This document shows positions 1-5,020 of a stretch of DNA of 7,259 nt, in pieces. The notes below the pieces were generated by a model. The model was not told the origin of the DNA and ran no database searches. It saw only the letters and a list, made by a program, of their open reading frames with translations. The stretch covers positions 1 through 7,259 of the forward strand of contig JAJYFX010000086.1 in NCBI GenBank assembly GCA_021785315.1, given 5' to 3'. The DNA is from Actinomycetes bacterium. Its GTDB lineage: Bacteria > Actinomycetota > Acidimicrobiia > Acidimicrobiales > Acidimicrobiaceae. The translations under genes were made by a program, and so were the position numbers. Within the stretch, counting starts at the first letter, position 1; every line of letters starts with the position of its first letter.

Positions 1-1031
1 AGCGCCGCACTCAATAGGATGCCGTGGCGGAAATGTCCAAGACAAAGGAAGAGATTTGAGTTGCCATACTGACCGACAATGGGAGCGTTATCGATTGATC
101 CGGGCCTAAATCGCACCAGCTGCTCCTTGAAATCAGCCTCTCCTAGACCAGGCAGGAGCAGGGTAGCGTTTGTCAGCATTTCCGCGATTGGCCGGACTTT
201 GGCTGTTGTATCGAAGCCGACTTCCTCCTGGGTCGCACCTATAACTATTTCGCCACTGGTGCGCGGCACCATATAAAGTGTCTTCCCGTATGTCTTGGAG
301 CGCACTACGCGATTGAGGAGGGTATTCGATTGCGCCTGAACCCGTATTATTTGGCCCTTGACTGGCCGTATCGCTCCGGATATGGCAGTTGGAAGTCCGG
401 TTATACTGCCCACCTGTGAGCCGGCCGCTAAGAGAACGATGTCATGCCTGGGCGTCGGATGGTCATCGAGGACAATCTCGTAGTTTTCACCTTTAAGCGC
501 AAGTGAAGACACACTTTTGTGCACAATCTTGACTCCAAGCTGGTCGAGCGCAACTTGGAGTGAGTGCATCAACTGGCGGTTATCGAGTTGATTATCGGTG
601 CTTATCATGGCGGCAAATGGAAACGGCCCGCCTAGCTCAGGCTCAAGTTCTTTCACCTGACGGTGGGTTAGACGGGTCACTTCGATTCCCAGCTCCCGTT
701 GGAACTCCGCAAGCCGCTCAAGATCGCGCGCATCGTTTGGCTCGTAACCCAGAATCAACGTTCCGTCCATGCGAAGCCCGATCGAAACCCCTGAAACCGA
801 CTCAATTTGTCGGACGAAATCGGGCCAAAGGTCATTTGAATGTTGCATGAGTCTGAGTAGCGGTACCTCGCTAAAATTGACTTCAGACGCCGGTGCCAGC
901 ATTCCTGCTGCAGCGAGCGAGGCCCCAGTTGCAGGGCTTGGATCGTAGATGGTCACCTTGTGATTCGCCGCCGCCAACCTGAACGCCGCGCTCTGCCCGG
1001 CTATCCCGCCCCCAATTATTCCTATATCCAC
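1..1031 (-). CDS. thiO: Glycine oxidase ThiO (FAD-dependent), 3' end cut off by window edge
   Basis: This is a FAD-dependent amine oxidase of the DAO fold. In this family ThiO oxidises glycine to the imine (dehydroglycine) that thiazole synthase ThiG uses to build the thiazole ring of thiamine in the cytoplasm. The frame is open for 343 codons from a GTG at 1031 to the left edge. Visible motifs are the dinucleotide fold GIIGGGIAG (residues 4-12), an acidic residue D30 at the end of the second strand, the ThiO/DAO signature AAAGMLAP (40-47), and near the C-terminus FRPGSIDNAPIVG and GHFRHGILL. The family is about 370 residues long, so only some 20-40 are missing. An in-frame stop at 1062-1064 limits the upstream extension, and GTG 1031 with GGGTGGG about 8 nt upstream is the only good start. 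It is transcribed away from the acyl-CoA ligase. thiS/thiG may lie beyond the left edge, which cannot be seen. A different DAO-family substrate (sarcosine or a D-amino acid) is possible but less likely. Confidence 0.87.
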   Translation of the reverse strand, partial: MDIGIIGGGIAGQSAAFRLAAANHKVTIYDPSPATGASLAAAGMLAPASEVNFSEVPLLRLMQHSNDLWPDFVRQIESVSGVSIGLRMDGTLILGYEPNDARDLERLAEFQRELGIEVTRLTHRQVKELEPELGGPFPFAAMISTDNQLDNRQLMHSLQVALDQLGVKIVHKSVSSLALKGENYEIVLDDHPTPRHDIVLLAAGSQVGSITGLPTAISGAIRPVKGQIIRVQAQSNTLLNRVVRSKTYGKTLYMVPRTSGEIVIGATQEEVGFDTTAKVRPIAEMLTNATLLLPGLGEADFKEQLVRFRPGSIDNAPIVGQYGNSNLFLCLGHFRHGILLSAA

Positions 1032-1179
1032 CTTCGCATCCCACCCTAGAAAAAGTCGAATTCAACCAAGCTGAGTTACACCGTACTTTGAAAAGGCGGC
1101 AAATGCCCAATTCCTATGATTTAGCGTATTTAGTTTGCCGGGGAGTGCTTGAATAATGAGTGGAGCTTAGTAGGAGTTT

Positions 1180-1184
1180 GGAGG
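1180..1184 (+). promoter_or_regulatory. Ribosome binding site that fixes the acyl-CoA ligase start
   Basis: GGAGG lies 6 nt before ATG 1191. The frame is also open upstream to a TTG at 1149, but that start has no good Shine-Dalgarno sequence and would add 14 residues unlike the family N-terminus. ATG 1191 is therefore preferred. In the divergent spacer (1032-1190) a TATGAT at 1115-1120 resembles a -10 box. The nearest TTGAAA (1088-1093) is 21 nt away, so the promoter assignment is weak. Confidence 0.75.
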
Positions 1185-1190
1185 TTGACA

Positions 1191-2819
1191 ATGCGTTCAA
1201 CTATGCAGGACGGTGCCCTTTCAATCACGTCGATTCTAAAATATGGGGCTGCAACGTTTCCTAATTCGTCGGTCACAACTTATCTCGGCGACGGTGGGAT
1301 CACCTACTCTTATCAAGATACAGCTCTGCGCGTTGCATCATTAGCTAATGCTTTAGCTTCAATTGGAGTTAAGAACTTCGATCGTGTAGGAACCTTTGCA
1401 TTCAACTCACAGCAGCATCTCGAGGCATACATGGCGGTGCCAGCCATGGGTGCGATAGTGCACACGCTGAACGTGAGACTTTTCCCTGACCAGCTTGCCT
1501 ACGTGATCAACGACGCGGAAGACAAAATGGTGATTGTCGATTCAGCGGTTCTGCCTTTGTTAGCGCGCGTTCTTCCACAGACGCCAACGATCGAAGCGTT
1601 AATCGTGGTCGGCCCTTACGACCCTGCGATGCTCGCACCTTTTAAGATCGATGTCTACGATTACGAGGACCTAATCGCCGCTCACAGCTCCAGTTTCAAT
1701 TGGCCGGCGATAGATGAATTTCAAGCGGCGTCGATGTGTTATACATCTGGTACCACTGGTAACCCAAAGGGAGTTGTCTACTCTCACAGGTCGACATGGC
1801 TGCATGCAATTTCTTCTTGTGCGGCAAATGCGCTGGGCCTGTGCGAAACCGACCGTGCGCTGATAGTGGTTCCCATGTTTCACGTCAATGCGTGGGGAGT
1901 ACCTTACTCGGGCTGGCTGGCGGGCTGCGATCTAATTATGCCTTCGCGTTTCCTTCATCCGGAACATCTGGCGAAGATTATCGAACTATATCGTCCCACG
2001 CTCTCTTCCGGGGTTCCAACAATCTGGAATGAGCTCTTGTTGTACTCGCAGGACCATGAGGTGGACATGTCATCATTCAGGGGCATTACCGGCGGCGGAT
2101 CGGCAGTCCCCAAGGCGCTCATGGATGGCTTCAGAGAGCGTTTCGGTCTCGAACTCTGGCAGGGCTGGGGGATGACCGAGACCTCTCCAATTTGCACCTT
2201 AGGCATACCACCGAGAAACGCCGCCGAAAGCGACCGAATGACCTATCTCCAGACCGCGGGGAGGCCTTTGGCTGGGGTAGAACTGCGTATCGTTGATGAT
2301 TCCGGCAACGTTCTTCCCCGGGGAATCGAAAATCTGGGGGAAATAGAGGTGAGCGGCCCTTGGGTGGCAGGGAGCTACTACAAGGATGCTCACGCGGAGA
2401 ATTTCGACGATGGCTGGCTGCGCACCGGAGATATGGGCACGATCGACGCGGAAGGATATTTGAGGATCGCCGATCGAACCAAAGACGTAATCAAGTCTGG
2501 CGGTGAATGGATTTCATCAGTCGATTTGGAGAACGTAATAATGGCATTCCCCGAGGTATACGAAGCTGCAGTGATCGGAGTGCCTGATGACAAGTGGGTC
2601 GAGCGGCCGATGGCCTGCATTGTCCCCAAACCGGGCGCGGAAGTTGATACGCATAAGCTGAACGAGTTCCTATCTCAAAGAGTCGCGAAATGGTGGCTGC
2701 CCGACAAGATGGCTATTGTGGCGGAAATTCCGAAGACGAGCGTCGGAAAATTTGACAAGAAAGTTCTGCGGAAAGCGTTCTCGGACGGGGAGCTCAATGT
2801 TGTTCCCTTGGACAAGTAA
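1191..2819 (+). CDS. AMP-forming medium-chain acyl-CoA ligase, AlkK/DmdB-like
   Basis: The product is a 542-residue member of the adenylate-forming (ANL) superfamily. It activates a carboxylic acid with ATP to an acyl-AMP and transfers the acyl group to coenzyme A in the cytoplasm. The core motifs are all present: P-loop YTSGTTGNPKG (184-194), PMFHVNAWG (228-236), GWGMTE (325-330), WLRTGD (409-414), the hinge region DRTKDVIKSGGEW (428-440), and PKTSVGKFDK (514-523) with the adenylation lysine at K520. The PMFHVNAWG block, a short N-terminus and about 540 residues in length fit the AlkK (medium-chain fatty acid) and DmdB (methylmercaptopropionate) branch rather than the longer FadD types. The enzyme looks complete. 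The exact substrate cannot be read from sequence. It is the only clearly metabolic gene in its own transcription unit, 371 bases from the ThiO-side neighbour's divergent start region at most, and is followed by a small hypothetical gene. A DMSP-related role is suggested only by an AcuI homologue 2.2 kb away. Confidence 0.9.
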   Translation: MRSTMQDGALSITSILKYGAATFPNSSVTTYLGDGGITYSYQDTALRVASLANALASIGVKNFDRVGTFAFNSQQHLEAYMAVPAMGAIVHTLNVRLFPDQLAYVINDAEDKMVIVDSAVLPLLARVLPQTPTIEALIVVGPYDPAMLAPFKIDVYDYEDLIAAHSSSFNWPAIDEFQAASMCYTSGTTGNPKGVVYSHRSTWLHAISSCAANALGLCETDRALIVVPMFHVNAWGVPYSGWLAGCDLIMPSRFLHPEHLAKIIELYRPTLSSGVPTIWNELLLYSQDHEVDMSSFRGITGGGSAVPKALMDGFRERFGLELWQGWGMTETSPICTLGIPPRNAAESDRMTYLQTAGRPLAGVELRIVDDSGNVLPRGIENLGEIEVSGPWVAGSYYKDAHAENFDDGWLRTGDMGTIDAEGYLRIADRTKDVIKSGGEWISSVDLENVIMAFPEVYEAAVIGVPDDKWVERPMACIVPKPGAEVDTHKLNEFLSQRVAKWWLPDKMAIVAEIPKTSVGKFDKKVLRKAFSDGELNVVPLDK

Positions 2820-2851
2820 TAGAGCCCACTGCGTCCACCTGCTGTGACCAT

Positions 2852-2880
2852 GCGACCCAAATCGGCCAGGCGACCCAAAT
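2852..2880 (+). repeat. Short direct repeat, two copies of GCGACCCAAAT
   Basis: The 11-mer GCGACCCAAAT occurs at 2852-2862 and again at 2870-2880, so the repeat period is 18 bp with a 7-base spacer. It sits between the acyl-CoA ligase stop and the small gene at 2947. It could be a pair of regulator half-sites for the small gene or a replication-slippage scar. Nothing else identifies it. Confidence 0.6.
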
Positions 2881-2946
2881 GAGGTTCAAGAAGATGCTGC
2901 AGAACTCGTGCCAAGGCAAGTTAGGCATGCGAAGAGGTTTGATAGC

Positions 2947-3147
2947 GTGTCGGTGAACGATTTCTCGTCGGAAGCCGAGGTGCTCCGAGGCGTGCTTGAG
3001 AGACTTGACGATATGGCAATGGATGCGCTGAGGGAGTTCATGTCGACCGAGAATCACGAGCACAAGGAAATTGAAAAACGGATCCATAGGGCTAGGCGAG
3101 CCATAATGAAGGCCATAGGCGAATTGGATGGGGCAAGTACTTTATAG
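2947..3147 (+). CDS. Small hypothetical helical protein, about 66 residues
   Basis: I do not recognise a named family. The predicted product is highly charged and rich in E, R, A and L. It has two likely helices, EAEVLRGVLERLDDMAMDALREF (about residues 9-31) and KEIEKRIHRARRAIMKAIGEL (about 40-60), separated by a polar STENHEH turn, so it should fold as a helical hairpin. There is no signal peptide or membrane segment. GTG 2947 is chosen because AAGAGG (2932-2937) lies 9 nt upstream; GTG 2953 is a close alternative, and the frame also extends to a GTG at 2908 with no Shine-Dalgarno sequence. The coherent heptad-like pattern and the absence of a competing frame make it likely to be real. It has the same strand as both neighbours and lies 127 bases after the ligase stop. 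Short helical proteins of this style are common as uncharacterised ORFs in actinobacteria; that resemblance is from memory and is weak. Confidence 0.5.
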   Translation: MSVNDFSSEAEVLRGVLERLDDMAMDALREFMSTENHEHKEIEKRIHRARRAIMKAIGELDGASTL

Positions 3148-3461
3148 GTTCGTTTTGGTATGGCTCGTTTTGGGCCTTTCCTCTCCTGGAGCTGCCAGTT
3201 CGCCTTAGACGTCGACGAGTTTAAGTGCTCAGCGGGCTGTGTTTGTTGGCCTGGTTAGTTGCGTGCGGCTCCAGATCTCGACAGGTAGAACTGGAATGTT
3301 CCTGGTCGGCAAGATCACCGGGGATTTTGTTTCGAAAGATAGATTGCGCCATGGTGCCTTTGGGCCCGTATATGCCGGCTTGCCTCGTTGGCGCATAAAA
3401 GCTGGTTCCGGCCATGGTCGGCGGTATTCTTGGCTCAGCGAGTTTTTGGGAGGCGAGTTAC
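3148..3461. other. 314-base gap without a convincing gene
   Basis: Nothing here reads as a family protein on either strand. An open frame at 3239-3535 runs into the aldolase gene in another frame and has unnatural composition. A short direct repeat of TCGTTTTGG is present at 3150-3158 and 3165-3173 (period 15). TAGATT (3340-3345) fits TANNNT but has no -35 partner. The region presumably holds the promoter and leader of the aldolase-like gene, but I cannot locate them. Confidence 0.5.
3448..3453 (+). promoter_or_regulatory. Ribosome binding site that selects GTG 3462
   Basis: GGGAGG lies 8 nt before GTG 3462. The ATG at 3414 in the same frame would add 16 residues (MVGGILGSASFWEASY) and lacks a comparable site. 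The GTG start also puts the class II aldolase key residues at the same numbers as in E. coli FucA (73, 92, 94, 155), which supports it. Confidence 0.8.
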
Positions 3462-4145
3462 GTGGATGTGCAAGATGGTATCAAATCAGAGGTGATTCAG
3501 GCCTGTCGGGTCCTCAGTCGGCTAAAACTGGTTGAGGGGTTTGGGCATGTAAGCGTCCGTCTGGAAGATGACACTGTATTGATGACCCCGCGAAAGGGTC
3601 TTGGACTGGTAAAAGAAGAAGAGCTTGTCCATTTGAGCCCTTCGGGCGAGAATTTGAACTTCGGTAATCCTCCTCTGGAGGCGGCCATGCATCTTGCCGT
3701 ATTCGCAGCTAGACGAGACGTCGTTGCTATTTGCCGGACTCATTCGCGTTACGTAAATGTAATGGGAATTTCGCGTCAGCCGATTGAAGTAGTTCATGGC
3801 TTTGGCGCTGAGCTGCGCAGTACTGTGCCTATACACAGCAGCCCCTATCTTGTTACCTCCGAGGATCAGGGAGTGGCCGTCGTGGAAGCCCTGAAAACGG
3901 CCCATGCAGTGGTGCTTCCTGGAAATGGTTCACTGGTGGTTGGAGAAAGTGTCGGGGATGCTTGCGTCAAGGCAGTGTTCCTGGAAGAATCGGCGGAGCT
4001 ACAGTTTTTGGCGCGTCAACTCGGTCCGGTCCATGCGTGGACCCCTGAGGCAATAAAGGCGCGCCTTGAGAGCGACTTACCCAACGAACCAGTACGCGCC
4101 TGGGAGTTCTACCGAAATACCTACGGCCACGAATTCGATCAGTGA
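3462..4145 (+). CDS. Class II aldolase/adducin-fold protein with altered zinc site
   Basis: The 227-residue product has the class II aldolase/adducin fold, which includes zinc-dependent sugar-phosphate aldolases, epimerases and decarboxylases, and also non-catalytic adducin heads. Landmarks in order: GFGHVSVRL (26-34, the usual G-N-x-S-x-R substrate loop), TPRKGLG (42-48), PPLEAAMH (70-77, with the catalytic-type E73), the metal motif region CRTHS (91-95), and LPGNGSLVVGES (152-163). In FucA-type enzymes the zinc ligands are H92, H94 and H155. Here these are R92, H94 and N155, so only one is kept, while E73 is kept. Either it uses another metal arrangement, it works without metal, or it is a binding protein; no substrate can be assigned. 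Length is normal for the family and there is no frameshift. Its stop overlaps the convergent XRE stop. Fold assignment is firm, while function is open. Confidence 0.85.
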   Translation: MDVQDGIKSEVIQACRVLSRLKLVEGFGHVSVRLEDDTVLMTPRKGLGLVKEEELVHLSPSGENLNFGNPPLEAAMHLAVFAARRDVVAICRTHSRYVNVMGISRQPIEVVHGFGAELRSTVPIHSSPYLVTSEDQGVAVVEALKTAHAVVLPGNGSLVVGESVGDACVKAVFLEESAELQFLARQLGPVHAWTPEAIKARLESDLPNEPVRAWEFYRNTYGHEFDQ

Positions 4146-4588
4146 ATTTTGTTTCTCGTTTTTTTTGAGCCTGCCTTTGGTTCATGATGCCTATGTTTCA
4201 GAGGATCCGGTTCTGAACTCGCAACGAATGTTCGGTAAGTCGCGACGAGAACTTCTTTCTGATACTGCGAAAGGCGCGGATCGGAGTAGATGGCGGTCTC
4301 GACTACCGGGTGGCTAGAATCGGGCGCGATTTCGGCGGATCCGTCTGACTGCCCGATGTGCGACAGCAGCGAACCAAGCGAGACATTGAGGGCATTGGAG
4401 ATTGACCTGAGGATTCGCACGGATGGTTCATGGAGTCCACGTTCGATCTGCGACAGGTAGGGATTTGAAATGTTGGTGCGCTCAGCGAGTTCCCGCAAAG
4501 ACAACTGAGCCAATTTGCGCTGGGATTTGATGAATTCGCCGAGAATCCTTCTTTGGTAATCCAGGTGATCTTCGGAATTGGCATTCAC
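4139..4588 (-). CDS. XRE-family HTH transcriptional regulator
   Basis: A 149-residue DNA-binding protein. The Cro/C1-type helix-turn-helix covers about residues 16-75: IKSQRKLAQLSLRELAERT, then recognition region ISNPYLSQIERGLHEPS (40-56), then the helix RILRSISNALNVSLGSLL. There is no cupin or other ligand domain. The tail has a conserved-looking helix YSDPRLSQYQKEVLVATYRTFV (101-122), known from actinobacterial members, and ends in a basic stretch (KHRHHEPKAGSKKTRNK). The start is GTG 4588, because a stop codon (4592-4594) lies just upstream and no good internal start precedes the HTH. No Shine-Dalgarno sequence is present. A TAACCT box ends 6 nt before the GTG, as expected for a leaderless mRNA. 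The gene is divergent from acuI across 430 bases rich in palindromes, so control of itself and acuI is plausible but inferred. It is convergent with the aldolase-like gene, overlapping by 7 bases (4139-4145). Confidence 0.88.
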   Translation of the reverse strand: MNANSEDHLDYQRRILGEFIKSQRKLAQLSLRELAERTNISNPYLSQIERGLHEPSVRILRSISNALNVSLGSLLSHIGQSDGSAEIAPDSSHPVVETAIYSDPRLSQYQKEVLVATYRTFVASSEPDPLKHRHHEPKAGSKKTRNKIH

Positions 4589-4594
4589 GTCTTA

Positions 4595-4600
4595 AGGTTA
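4595..4600 (-). promoter_or_regulatory. Candidate -10 box for a leaderless XRE transcript
   Basis: On the minus strand TAACCT fits TANNNT and is followed by 6 nt and then GTG 4588, so the predicted transcription start would be the start codon itself. This agrees with the lack of a Shine-Dalgarno sequence. No clear -35 is seen, which is common in actinobacterial promoters. A second, stronger-looking promoter lies further upstream at 4764-4792. Confidence 0.4.
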
Positions 4601-4647
4601 GATGGAATTTCAATCATTGGGTTGAAAACCCCGAAGGATTTAAAGAT

Positions 4648-4679
4648 GTAACCCCGGGGGATTGGCCGCCCGGGGTTAC
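4648..4679. repeat. Perfect 11-bp inverted repeat, GC-rich hairpin
   Basis: GTAACCCCGGG (4648-4658) and CCCGGGGTTAC (4669-4679) are exact reverse complements separated by a 10-nt loop. On the minus strand it could end a short transcript, though the following sequence is only moderately T-rich. A partial copy of its GGGGTT/AACCCC arms is found in the small hairpin at 4619-4631 (GGGTT, loop GAA, AACCC), so alternative pairings between the two are possible. Confidence 0.8.
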
Positions 4680-4684
4680 TATCG

Positions 4685-4730
4685 AGTAGCTAGATCCCGA
4701 TTTGGGGGGATGGGATCTAGTAAACCTACT
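4685..4730. repeat. Extended inverted repeat, 9 bp plus 5 bp with a bulge
   Basis: CTAGATCCC (4690-4698) pairs perfectly with GGGATCTAG (4712-4720) around a 13-nt loop. The stem can continue with AGTAG (4685-4689) against CTACT (4726-4730) after a 5-nt bulge (TAAAC). A competing small repeat, CTAGT (4717-4721) with ACTAG (4728-4732), uses the same bases, so two exclusive foldings exist. Confidence 0.75.
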
Positions 4731-4763
4731 AGCAGAGGGGGATCGCCAGTAAGTAATAAGTTC

Positions 4764-4792
4764 AGTATAGCAAAGGAACTCGCTATGCGCAA
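4764..4792 (-). promoter_or_regulatory. Candidate sigma70-type promoter towards the XRE gene
   Basis: On the minus strand TTGCGC (4792-4787) and TATACT (4769-4764) are spaced by exactly 17 nt. The -10 differs from TATAAT at one position; the -35 keeps only TTG. The expected start is near 4757, which would place all three hairpins at 4619-4730 in the transcript. Confidence 0.45.
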
Positions 4793-4854
4793 CAAAATAT
4801 GAATATTTATACACTTTTTTTAAATGGACAATTAAAGTCGAACTGTGGTGACCT

Positions 4855-4870
4855 GGTGACATTTGGCACA
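4855..4870. promoter_or_regulatory. CRP-like site 1 upstream of acuI
   Basis: GGTGA-CATTTG-GCACA matches the TGTGA-N6-TCACA pattern of CRP/FNR-family regulators at 8 of 10 half-site positions. It is related to site 2, with 12 of 15 bases shared between 4856-4870 and 4915-4929. A second TGGTGAC just upstream (4846-4852) repeats the left arm with an 8-bp period. Confidence 0.4.
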
Positions 4871-4913
4871 TTGGCTCGAAAAGGACTGCTCGATAGTGCA
4901 AACTTATAAAGGT

Positions 4914-4929
4914 TGTAACATATGTCACA
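4914..4929. promoter_or_regulatory. CRP-like site 2 upstream of acuI
   Basis: TGTAA-CATATG-TCACA is an imperfect palindrome with a single mismatched pair. It fits TGTGA-N6-TCACA at 9 of 10 positions. Its centre (4921.5) is 59 bp from that of site 1. If TACTCT (4950-4955) is a -10 box, the centre falls near -40, the usual place for activation by CRP at class II promoters. The regulator itself is not in the window. Confidence 0.5.
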
Positions 4930-4943
4930 CTATTTTTACTGGG

Positions 4944-4958
4944 TCGAGATACTCTCGA
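4944..4958. repeat. Perfect 6-3-6 inverted repeat TCGAGA-tac-TCTCGA
   Basis: The 15-bp palindrome lies 61 bp before the acuI start and covers a TANNNT hexamer (TACTCT, 4950-4955). It could be an operator, for example for the divergently encoded XRE protein, but no operator consensus is available to confirm this. Confidence 0.5.
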
Positions 4959-5000
4959 TTATGTCGTGCGCAGATTTCCGGTTATCACTAGCCCGGCAAA

Positions 5001-5020
5001 TATGCTAGAAAAAATAGCAT
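5001..5020 (+). promoter_or_regulatory. TATGCT box and palindrome overlapping the acuI start codon
   Basis: TATGCT (5001-5006) fits TANNNT and would start transcription about 6 nt before ATG 5019, giving an almost leaderless mRNA. This fits the lack of a Shine-Dalgarno sequence. The same bases form the left arm of a perfect inverted repeat, ATGCTA (5002-5007) and TAGCAT (5015-5020) around GAAAAAA, whose right arm includes the A and T of the start codon. A repressor bound here would block both promoter and start. Confidence 0.45.

Larger units (their letters stand above)
4619..4757 (-). ncRNA. Candidate structured 5' leader of the XRE gene, or a small RNA
   Basis: Read on the minus strand, downstream of a candidate promoter at 4764-4792, this stretch has three hairpins in a row (4685-4730, 4648-4679, 4619-4631). 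Two of them have perfect stems of 9 and 11 bp. If transcribed into the XRE gene they form a leader of about 169 nt. If transcription stops after the GC-rich 4648-4679 hairpin, which is followed on the minus strand by ATCTTTAAATCC, the product is an RNA of roughly 110-120 nt. It matches no RNA family I recognise. The strand is an inference from the promoter, and DNA-level operators are an alternative reading. Confidence 0.35.

Noticed and set aside
560..850. Plus-strand 96-residue open frame
   Set aside because: It lies inside thiO, whose minus-strand frame reads as a continuous DAO-family protein from 1031 to the edge.
3239..3535. Plus-strand 98-residue open frame before the aldolase-like gene
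   Set aside because: Its sequence is rich in G, R, S and W with no motif, and it overlaps the aldolase start in another frame.
3522..3905. Minus-strand 127-residue open frame
   Set aside because: It is a shadow of the aldolase-like gene, which shows conserved family blocks on the plus strand.
4648..4720. The two GC-rich hairpins as ordinary intrinsic terminators of neighbouring genes
   Set aside because: The flanking genes diverge, so no known transcript should end here, and neither hairpin is followed by a T-run on either strand. Only a separate short RNA would make a terminator sensible.
4614..4928. Minus-strand 104-residue open frame in the xre-acuI intergenic region
   Set aside because: Its translation has no family character, it lacks a Shine-Dalgarno site, and it runs through the hairpins and the CRP-like sites.
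4619..5018. Phage attachment site, replication origin or CRISPR array
   Set aside because: The inverted repeats differ from one another and there are no regular direct repeats, integrase, tRNA or DnaA-box clusters.
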